In this document: positions 9,876-18,600 of the stretch, piece by piece
Layout: each line of letters starts with the position of its first letter
Numbering within the stretch: position 1 is the stretch's first letter
Origin: Atkinsonella hypoxylon
Taxonomy: Eukaryota > Ascomycota > Sordariomycetes > Hypocreales > Clavicipitaceae
Length of the DNA stretch: 27,822 nucleotides
Assembly (NCBI GenBank): GCA_000729835.1
Contig: JFHB01000299.1
Location: 1-27,822 of the forward strand
Direction of reading: 5' to 3'
Notes under the pieces: model-generated
Database searches by the model: none
What the model was told of the DNA's origin: nothing
The model's input: the letters and a program-made list of their open reading frames with translations, nothing else
Made by a program: the position numbers and the translations under genes

Positions 9876-11942
9876 ATTCTAACGAAAAACGAGATTAGAA
9901 GAGTAAAAGACATTACTTTTAATGAGTCTTCCTTTTACAACTTACACAAAAAGCAACCTATTTAATAAGAGGTTTAAATCCAGCTTCTAGCACACATTAA
10001 ATTAACTAAAATCGACAAATTTAAAGACTTCTAGCTAACAACCCTTATTGTTCAGCTTCTACCTATTTCGAACCTAGAAGAATACTAAGACTTTACTTCC
10101 TCTATAGAACCCTCTATAGATAAGGAAGCTCTTTAACAACAAGAACCTTCCCAGTTGCTAACACTAAGTCTAGAACTAACAACTTAACAGCTTCTACAAC
10201 CAACTAATCCTTATAGGTCAGCTAGATTAGCTACCTATAACTCTTCTAACTTCGCCTTTACTAGTAGCTTCCTACTAGGCATAAAGGAAAGACTTTATTA
10301 ACGAAACCTTTGTCTTAAACCTAGGAACTAGAAGGAACTACAACAGCATTAATTTGTTAACGAATTTAAAGAGGCAGCAATAAAGGAATTTAACAATAAC
10401 TAGGAAAAGGGAACCTTTTAACTAATACTAGTTATAGACCTTCCTACTAGATACAAGCTAATTTCTCTTACCTAGGTCTTTAAGTATAAATTTAATAAAT
10501 ATAGATACCTTACTCGATTTAAAGCTAGAATCTATATAAGAGGAGACCTTTAGCCTATAAGCTTAAAAGAGACTTATACAGCAACCCTTACAGCTAGATC
10601 CTTTTGAATCCTTATAGCAATTCTAACGAAATTTAACCTTAATTCTATCTAAATAGATACTGTTTCCGCTTTTACTAATAGTCTACAAAATAAGACTATT
10701 TACATTAATTATCCTAATAAATTTAAGAAGCTAGAATAGGCTTTATTGCTTCTTAGGGCTCTTTATAGCCTAAGGAGATCCCTTTATCTCTAGCAGAAAG
10801 ATCTCTTAACAACCCTTTAAAGACTACAACTATAGGTAGTTATAGAAGACCCTTACATTATAATTTTAGATACAGTAGTTATCTTCTACTTTATAGACAA
10901 TATTGTACTTATCTTCTAATCTAAAAATAGAGATAAAGCATAAGGAATTGCATAAGGACTTAAAGATAGTTATAAGATAAAGATCCTAGAGGATTTAAAG
11001 TAGTTTCTTAGAATTTAAATTATCTATAATTATAAGCTTTAAAAGACCTAGCTTTTATAAGACTCTTATATAGAGAAAATCGCTAACGAATTTCTCTCTA
11101 GAAAGATACCTAAGAAAACCTACTTAATTCTAGAATAACAACTTAAAAGGAACTAGCAATAAGCCTCTTCTTAACAAATATACTAGTATTAGAAGCTTAT
11201 TAGTTCTATTAACTACCCTTCTACAATAATAAGGCTAGATATAGCTCTTGTTGTATCTAGACTCTCTAAATACCTTTAGAATCTCTCTAAATACTACTAT
11301 AAAGTAGCTATAGAAGTAGTTATCTACCTCTTTCTTACTTAATTTCTTGCTATTTAATTCTCTAATAGCAACTAATAAGAGCTTATAGTAGCTTTAGATG
11401 CTGCTTACGCTAACAATAAAGTAACCTATAAATTGTTATAAGGCTCTTTCTTTAGTCTCTTTAGTGGAGCAATTAGTTAGTAAGCAACTAAGCAACCTAC
11501 AGTTATAACTTTCTCTATAGAAGTAGAGCTTCTAGCTCTTTCTATAATAGCAAAAGACTTAATCTCTATATTTAGGCTTCTTAACTAATTAGGTCTTAAG
11601 CTAGATATTAGTAATTAACCCTCTATTATCTAATGTAATAACCTTTAAACAATTTGTCTTATAACTCTTAATATCCCTTAAATTAAGACTGCCTTAAAGT
11701 ACGTTAATGTTTATAACTGTTAGCTATATTAAGCCTATAAAGAAGGCCTCTTCTAGTTATCTTACACACTAACAGCAGAGATAGTTGCTAATAGACTTAC
11801 TAAAGCTCTTATTAGTTAGAAATTTATTACCTTCTGTAATTAACTTAGTCTTATAGATGTAAAAAGTCTTGTTAAGCTAGAAGAGCTTAAAGACTCTAAA
11901 GAGGAATAGAAAAGAATAGATAGCTTATTAACTAATAACCTA

Positions 11943-11952
11943 TCTAGGGGGG
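11943..11952 (+). promoter_or_regulatory. Copia-B polypurine tract
   Basis: TCTAGGGGGG immediately precedes the LTR start (TATATTAAAAG, from TGTATCAAAAG). The tract also encodes the last Gag-Pol residues, so the coding region overlaps it and enters the LTR. Confidence 0.7.
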
Positions 11953-12488
11953 TATATTAAAAGTAGCAGCAACACTAGTACTACAAGTGGCTACAACACC
12001 AGCAATACCAACATTGCTAGCTTTATGCAACATTAGCTCTAACAGCTGTTACTATCACAACTACTCTAACAGTAGCACAATAAAGGAACTTAGTTACAAC
12101 AACTAAGTGTAGGAAACAAGTAGGTGTAGTAGACTAGGATAGAATACAACAGGGGTAGGAATCTAGAAGCAAGGGTTATCTTTCCTCTGTTATAAGGCTC
12201 TATATACACTAATATCTACCCCTCCTATAGAGGCAGTGCAACAGGTAATTTAGCATTCCTCGGCATTCTCTTGCACTATAAGCTGTAGGATTTTTGGGTA
12301 TTTAGCTATCCCCCTTCTTGTTTTTCCTTCTCTTCTTCTCTTTCTTTCTCTCTTAGAAATAGCTATATATAGGCCGCTTCCTCCCTCCTAAGTTAGAGGA
12401 ATTAAGCAAGCAATTCACACTCTTCTACATACTAGAAGCTTCTTCATCTTCTCTCTCTTCTGTTATCTCTTCTATCTTCTACTTAATA
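11953..12488 (+). repeat. Copia-B 3' LTR, 536 bp
   Basis: The start is set by the polypurine tract and by the matching unmutated LTR head TGTATCAAAAGTAGC in the neighbouring inverted fragment (12898 leftwards). The end is placed at CTTAATA (from CTTAACA) at 12488, after which the sequence switches to the antisense of a copia gag. It contains a TATA-like box (CTATATATAGG near 12362-12373) followed by a pyrimidine-rich stretch, as expected for an LTR promoter and leader start. Only this copy is present, so the right edge is inferred. Confidence 0.65.
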
Positions 12489-12637
12489 TCTTCTTTATCG
12501 TCGTTTTCTGGATCTAGGTAGTTCCAGACTCCTTCATTGGTTGCGTATTTTTCGATAACTGAAATCCAACGATTCCAGTCTCTTGCTGTTCGAAGTTGGT
12601 ATTGAGCTATCGATCCGAGCTCTGTGGTGGAATCCAT
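12489..12637 (-). pseudogene. Copia Gag N-terminus, truncated
   Basis: From ATG at 12637-12635 the frame gives about 50 codons without a stop, starting MDSTTELGSIAQYQLRTARD and containing DWNRWISVIEKYA and GVWNYLDPEND. This is the usual N-terminal pattern of copia Gag, with a W..W..(I/L)..YA segment and VW.Y.DPE. It stops being gag where the Copia-B LTR starts. Beyond the junction the frame can be forced on as a Glu-rich stretch, but that lies in the LTR and is discounted. Codons are unmutated, so this gives the best view of what copia protein looked like here before RIP. Confidence 0.6.
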
Positions 12638-12898
12638 GGTGTAAATCCGGTAGAGGAATCGATAAAGAATTCGTTGTAGAAATCTATATTGTGATTGGTG
12701 TTGAATTCGCCGTAGAATTCGTTGTTGAATCTGGTGTAGATTTCGAGAGCAAAATCGATGTTGTACTTTGTTGTGCTACTGTTGGAGTAGTTGTGCTGGT
12801 AACAGCTGTTGGAGCTGATGTTGCATGAAGCTAGCGATGTTGGTATCGCTGGTGTTGTGGCCACTTGTGGCACTGGTGTTGCTGCTACTTTTGATACA
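12489..12898 (-). mobile_element. Unmutated copia fragment: LTR head fused to leader and gag start
   Basis: On the minus strand it begins TGTATCAAAAGTAGC at 12898. For about 145 bp it matches the first part of the Copia-B LTR, then diverges into about 115 bp of leader, and reaches an ATG at 12637-12635. No primer-binding site is seen between them, so the fragment probably lost the rest of the LTR and part of the leader by deletion. It keeps normal CpA/TpG content, in sharp contrast to its neighbours. It ends at 12489 where the Copia-B LTR begins. Confidence 0.65.
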
Positions 12899-13168
12899 TT
12901 AGCTACTATCTTTACGTTTTATAGAATTATTAGCATAAAAGTAGAAATCTAAGTAAAGAGATAAAGAAGTTATAAAGGCAGCAAAATAAACACTTAGAGC
13001 TAAAGGATACTACACTATAAAGGATTAAATAGAAGCGTTAGCTTAAAGATATATAGCTAAATAGTCTATAATAGCCTATAATTCTATTACTAATATAAAC
13101 CTTAGTATTATACTGCTAGCTCTCTTATATCTTAGCGCTTAGCAAGAGATAATTAAGGTAAATAAAGG
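12899..13168. other. Unassigned AT-rich spacer, 270 bp
   Basis: This lies between the copia fragment and the left LTR of gypsy copy 1. It is TpA-rich and RIP-like. I see no motif, repeat or reading frame that supports an identity. It may be a piece of the older element into which gypsy copy 1 inserted. Confidence 0.3.
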
Positions 13169-13411
13169 TGTTACGGGATAATCCTACAGACCCGCAGGTC
13201 ACTAGTGCACGTAACCGCAATTATGTATAAGTAGTTAGAAGCAACACTTAAGTAGTTAGATTAAACAATTAACAATTATTTACTAGAACACTATTTCTAG
13301 ATGCTCCTTATAGAAGCTCTTATAACTCCTCTTACAATTTATTGTATAACCTATTAAATCTAATAACCTATTGTTACTTCTAATAAACCTACGTTAGATT
13401 CTACTGTAATA
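13169..13411 (+). repeat. 243-bp gypsy family G LTR (copy 1, 5')
   Basis: Begins TGTTACGGGATAATCC and ends CTGTAATA (from CCGTAACA). This copy and 15358-15600 keep more of the original left half than the other two LTRs. No convincing tRNA primer-binding site is visible in the bases that follow (AGTAGTAGTAATTACTTC). Confidence 0.85.
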
Positions 13412-13473
13412 AGTAGTAGTAATTACTTCTAATTGTTGCTAACTCTCCTTAAGCTTAAAAAGCTAAAATTGTA

Positions 13474-15357
13474 ATATTTAAGATAAAGTAACTTTAGAAG
13501 AAGCTTAGTAGAAGAGATTATATTCCTTTTACTAATAGAGAACTTAAAACTATACACTAATTCTATAAATTTTACCGCTAAAATCTAGATTTCTAGATTT
13601 AAAAAAGAGATCTTATACCTTAGGAGAAAAGAAGCCTACTACTTTATCTTACTCGCTATAAATTCGTTAATAAACAGCTTAAATTATATAACTAACTTAA
13701 GCTAATAGAACTACCTTCTTACTAGAATACTATTAATGCTTCTACAGTATAGTAGGTATAGAGGCAGGTTAATAGAATTGTTAATAAGGCTAAATCTGCT
13801 AAACTCCTTATAGATTTACTAATAGTAATGCTAAAAGAAAAAGCTAAGGCTAGATTATCTAGATCTAATAGCTTAGGAGACATTATTTATAAAGCTAGTG
13901 CTAGTTCTACCTAGAATATTAAAGGAAAGTAAGTATAGGGATCTAGATTTACACTGCTTACTAAGGACCTAGATCTATTAAATACACCTTAAACTACTAA
14001 GAAGAACTTACTAATTAAAGAACTAGCTAAAATCTTACTGCTTTTGTAGGCTTACTAGAGGTTTTATACCTCTAGGCTAGAGCATAAAGCAGAGAAAGCA
14101 GTAAAACCACTTAGAAAAGGGAACCCCTTGCTAGAATAGCTTGCAGGTTTTTCTGCGGAAATTAGCAGGCAAATTAGTGGAATTAGGGGAGAATTAATCA
14201 ACGAAATCGCCGCTCTTCGGGCAGGGCAACAATACTTAGCCCAGAAGATAGAGACTACACCTAAGCCTTAGGACGAATACAACGGACAATACTATGCCCA
14301 ATAAGGCTCCTAGCTTAAGGATTATAGGCAAAGGGCTTCTAATACTTACTTACTCCTAAAAGACAACTAGGACTAGAAGTAAGGTTAGAAGCAACCTCTA
14401 AGCAAAGGAAACTATATAACGTAGAGATACTCTAGACACTTTAGTACTTTTCTAAAAGGATAAGAGCTACTGCAATTTCTAAAGAATCTATTAGAGTAAT
14501 ACTATAATAGTAAGGCTAAGAAGAGCTAAGATACTAAAAAAGACTAGAATTAAGCATCTAGTAACTTTAAATATTAGTATATAAATTAATAGGTACTACA
14601 CTATATTAGAAACAATAATCCCTAGCTAAATCTAGTAGATAAGAGGCTAGATCTACGTTAGAAACAGAATAACTAAAGCAATATATAGTTTTAAACCCCT
14701 AAGGAATAAATAGATTCTATATAGAAGATTACTAATATTAGTTACTTTAAACCCTTTAACAATAGAAATGTCTATAAGCTAATTTTATATAAAGAAAAGT
14801 ATACTATTTTCTACAATATAGAGCTATAGATCTAAGCTGTTAAAGACTACTATAGCTATAGTGCAATTAACGCCTAAGAAGCTATTTACATTAAGCTCTA
14901 GACTCTCTTTAAAGGGAATGCATTAATATAGTATAAGTAGCATCTAGATTACTATAAAAAAACAGCTATTTTTAGCAGTTTAAACTCTATTTACACTGCT
15001 ATCTATAAAGAATTTAGTATATAGATCTAGAATGCAATAATATAGCTAGATTTAGCTAAGTTTATAGAGTAAGATATAATTAAAGAAAAATTATTTAGGG
15101 AATTTACCTCTAGAGTATTCTAATATATCTATATAAATAGTAAAACTACTAATCTTTAGCTCCTTTTAAGACTCTATTATAAGCTATACCTAGGATTATA
15201 ACAGCTATACCTAATTCTAACAGCAAAAGACCTAAGATCTATATATATTACTATAGTAGATAATAAGGTTAAGGATCTATAAAAATGCCTTAAGGATTTA
15301 GGAAAACAATAAAAATTAAAAGACTATAAGGAAGATACTAATGCCTACTACGCTTAG
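13474..15357 (+). pseudogene. Gypsy copy 1 Gag, RIP-inactivated and interrupted
   Basis: A single plus-strand frame with TAA/TAG stops at former Gln/Trp codons. The probable start (ATA at 13474) corresponds to an ATG kept in copy 2 at 15663. Readable parts include a basic N-terminal region, then a heptad-like coiled-coil stretch near 14140-14250 (SAEISRQISGIRGELINEIA), then a Gag capsid-like helical region (SYSAINAQEAIY, LDYYKKTAIFSSLNSIYTAI). No CCHC knuckle is visible before the frame is cut at 15357. Compared with copy 2 it lacks 33 bp in the coiled coil. Confidence 0.7.
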
Positions 15358-15600
15358 TGTTACGGGATAATCCTACAGACCTGCAGGTCACTAGTGCACG
15401 TAACCGCAATTATGTATAAGTAGTTAGAAGCAACACTTAGGTAGTTAGATTAAACAATTAACAATTATTTACTAGAACACTATTTCTAAATGCTCCTTAC
15501 AGAAGCTCTTATAACTCCTCTTATAATTTATTGTATAACCTATTAAATCTAACAACCTATTGTTACTTCTAATAAACCTATATTAGATTCTACTGTAATA
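15358..15600 (+). repeat. 243-bp gypsy family G LTR (copy 2, 5')
   Basis: Same length and ends as 13169-13411, starting TGTTACGGGATAATCC and ending CTGTAATA. The 5 bases before it, CTTAG (15353-15357), belong to copy 1 gag and are the predicted target-site duplication. Confidence 0.85.
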
Positions 15601-15662
15601 AGTAGTAGTAATTGCTTCTAATTATTGCTAGCTCTTCTTAAGCTTAAAAAGCTAAAATTGCA

Positions 15663-18600
15663 ATGTTTAAGATAGAGTAACTTTAGAAGAAACTTAGTAG
15701 AAGGAATTATATTCCTTTTACTAATAAAGAACTTAAAACTATATACTAATTCTATAAATTTTACTGCTAAAATCTAGATTTTTAGATTTAAAAAAGGGAT
15801 TTTATGCCTTAAGAGAAAAGAAGCTTACTACTTTATCTTACTTACTATAAAGTTATTAATAAACAGCTTAAATTATATAACTAACTTAAGCTAGTAGAAC
15901 TACCTTTTTACTAAAATACTATTAATGCTTCTATAGTACAGTAAATATAAAGGTAGGTTAATAGAATTATTAATAAGGCTAAATCTACTAAACTCTTTAT
16001 AGATTTACTAATAGTAATGCTAAAAGAAAAAGCTAAAGCTAAATTATCTAGATTTAATAGCTTAGAAGACACTATCTATAAAGCTAGTGCTAGTTCTACC
16101 TAGAATATTAAAGGAAAGTAAGTATAGAGATCTAGATTTATACTACTTACTAAGGACCTAAATCTATTAAATACGCCTTAAACTACTAGAAAGAACTTAC
16201 TAATTAAAGAACTAGCTAAAATCTTACTGCTTTTATAGGCTTACTAAAGGTTTTATACCTTTAAGCTAAGGTATAAAGTAAAGAAAGTAGTAAAACTACT
16301 TAAAAAAGGGAACTCTTTACTAAAATAGCTTATAGAGTTTTCTATAGAAATTAGTAAGTAAATTAGTAGAATTAAAGGAGAATTAATTAATAAAATTAGT
16401 AGATTATAGAGAGAATTAAACAATAAAATTGCTGCTCTTTAAGTAAAGTAATAATACTTAGCCTAAAAGATAAAGACTATACTTAAGCTTTAGAATAAAT
16501 ATAATAGATAATACTATACCTAATAAAGCTTCTAGCTTAAGGATTATAGGTAAAGAGCTTCTAATTTTTACTTACCCCTAAAAGATAACTAGAACTAAAA
16601 GTAAGGTTAAAAGCAACCTTTAAGTAAAGAAAACTATATAATATAAAGATACTCTAAATACTTTAGTACTTTTCTAAAAGTATAGAAGCTACTGTAATTT
16701 CTAAAGAATCTATTAAAGTAATACTATAATAGTAAAGCTAAGAAGAGCTAAGATACTAAAAAAGACTAAAATTAAGTATTTAGTAACTTTAAATATTAGT
16801 ATATAAATTAATAAGTACTACACTATATTAGAAACAATAATCTCTAGCTAAATCTAGTAAATAAAAGGCTAAATCTACATTAAAAATAGAATAATTAAGG
16901 CAATATATAGTCCTAAACCCCTAAAGAATAAATAGATTCTATATAGAAGATTACTAATATTAGTTACTTTAAACCCTTTAACAATAGAAATATCTATAAG
17001 CTAATTTTATATAAAGGAAAGTATACTATTTTTTACAATATAGAGCTATAGATTTAAGCTATTAAAGACTACTATAGCTATAGTGCAATTAACGCCTAAG
17101 AAGCTATTTACATTAAGCTCTAAACTCTCTTTAAAGGGAATATATTAATATAGTATAGGTAGTATCTAGATTACTATAAAAAAACAGCTATTTTTAGCAG
17201 TTTAAACTCTATTTATACTACTATCTATAAAGAATTTAGTATATAGATCTAGAATGCAATAATATAGCTAAATTTAGCTAAGTTTATAGAGTAAAATATA
17301 ATTAAAGAAAAATTATTTAGGGAATTTACCTTTAGAGTATTCTAATATATTTATATAAATAGTAAAACTATTAATCTTTAGCTCCTTTTAAGACTTTATT
17401 ATAAGCTATACCTAGAATTATAATAGCTATACTTAATTTTAACAGTAAAAGACCTAAGGTCTATATATATTACTATAGTAAATAATAAGGTTAAGGATCT
17501 ATAAGAATGCCTTAAGGATTTAGAAAAACAATAAAAATTAGAAAACTATAAGGAAGGTACTAATACTTACTATACTTAAAGTAAATCTAATAGTAAGAAC
17601 TTTAAAAACAATAAAGTAGCTTAAAGTAACTAAGTAAACTAGAATAAAAGTAATAGTTAATTTTAGTTTTAACCTCTATTCTATAAAAATTACTAAAATA
17701 ATTATCCTTAGTACCTACTATAAAACTAAAGGAATTAGCTACTAAGAGAGCAGTAGCTTTAGCCTTAGTAGAACTAAGATTTAAAAGCTAGCTAGAATTA
17801 TTAGCTAAAGCTATAGTATTCTTAGTAGCTTTAACGTTTCTAATAATAGAGCTTACTATAGAATAATAAGAAATATACCTATATAATAACGTTTAAAGAT
17901 AAATTTAACTAGAAAGACTATAAGAAGTACCTTAAAAGCTATAGATACTAGCTAATAGAAGAAGAAGAAACAGTTAATACTAAGGAACTACTAACTAGCC
18001 TAAAATCTAACTTTATTAAAACCTATTTTACTAAAAGTAAAGAAAAGTAAAAAAAGAAGGTTTAAATAGAGGTAAACTAAAAGGATTTATAGAGAATCTA
18101 GATAAAGTAAGTAGTTAAAGTAGTTATAAAGCTATAGCTTATTAAATTTAGTATTTTAAAGTTAAATTCCTTTCTAAAGATTTCTATTTAATTCTATAAT
18201 AAGGAACTATTATATTAGATCTACCTAAATACTAAAACCTCTTTAGTATTAGTTAATAAAGTATAGTTAGCTTAGTTTAGTTAAAATATAAAATAGGTAA
18301 AAATAGAGCTAAAACTAGTTACTAAAGTGTAATTATTCTTCTATATCTCTAAGATAGCTACATTTAACTTCTATATCCCTAGATCTATATATAGTGTGCT
18401 TATAACTAGCTATTTTATAGTTATAGCTAATATAATAAGTAACTTAGGACTAAAGCTCCTTTTAAGTTTAACCTTCCTCTATAATTATAGTGTTAAAATT
18501 AATTTTATTTGCTCTAGAGCTACTATTAGGTCTATTTATAATATAGTTATAGAAATAGATATCTTCTAGCTAATTTTAAAGATTTTACATTAGAATATAA

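Larger units (their letters stand above)
9519..9880 (-). mobile_element. Complete TRIM-type non-autonomous LTR element with target duplication
   Basis: Element 9524-9875 (352 bp) is flanked by the direct repeat ATTCT at 9519-9523 and 9876-9880. Read on the minus strand it has: an 80-bp LTR (9875-9796, starting TGTTAAAA and ending TTAATA); a primer-binding site abutting it (9795-9782); a 192-bp internal domain with no coding capacity; a polypurine tract CCAGGGGGAG (9613-9604); and a second 80-bp LTR (9603-9524). All hallmarks of LTR retrotransposition are present, so it must have been mobilised in trans, most simply by a Ty1/copia element using the same half-tRNA primer. The LTR copies differ only at a few RIP-type sites. 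It sits in Copia-B between integrase and RT. Confidence 0.88.
7647..11966 (+). pseudogene. Copia-B Gag(partial)-Pol polyprotein, RIP-inactivated
   Basis: One frame runs from about 7647 to the stop at 11964-11966, with TAA/TAG at former Gln or Trp positions. The TRIM plus its target duplication adds 357 bp (3 x 119), so the frame phase is unchanged across it. Landmarks in order: Gag C-terminus with a degenerate zinc knuckle near 7975-8025 (CLCRKSYKYIKCYY); protease near 8270-8310 (SWILDSSSNIYITNN, where D-S-G-A is expected); pre-integrase LGHSNKEAL near 8690; integrase to about 9530; RT at about 10290-10990, including ARIYIRGD, IQIDTVSAFTNS and FYFIDNIVLI, in which the YVDD box has become FIDN; copia-type RNase H near 11370-11700 (ALDAAYANNK). 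The terminal codons read SRGVY and continue a few bases into the LTR, where the stop sits in AAGTAG. It cannot be functional. Confidence 0.82.
7647..12488 (+). mobile_element. Ty1/copia relic Copia-B, 5'-truncated, carrying a nested TRIM
   Basis: A plus-strand copia element with the C-terminal part of Gag, protease, integrase, RT and RNase H, then a polypurine tract and a 536-bp 3' LTR. The 5' LTR, leader and N-terminal Gag are missing. No sequence like the 3' LTR is visible upstream, so the left edge is a break somewhere near 7640-7650. A 352-bp TRIM interrupts it at 9524-9875. On the right, the LTR abuts the middle of an inverted copia gag start (12489-12898), so Copia-B probably inserted into that older or related copy; the expected 5-bp duplication (TCTTC) cannot be tested. 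Confidence 0.8.
13169..15357 (+). mobile_element. Gypsy family G copy 1, 5' part (LTR and gag)
   Basis: A 243-bp 5' LTR followed by 1,946 bp of internal sequence that aligns with the start of copy 2 (15601-17579) and ends where the copy 2 LTR begins. Copy 2 therefore inserted into copy 1 in the same orientation, and the rest of copy 1 should lie beyond copy 2, outside the window. Copy 1 is less RIP-mutated than copy 2 in several stretches. Confidence 0.85.

Noticed and set aside
12583..12873. Overlapping open frames on both strands (12583-12828 plus, 12607-12873 minus)
   Set aside because: Both fall in the unmutated copia LTR-leader-gag fragment. The true gag frame starts at 12637 on the minus strand in a different phase; the others are chance.
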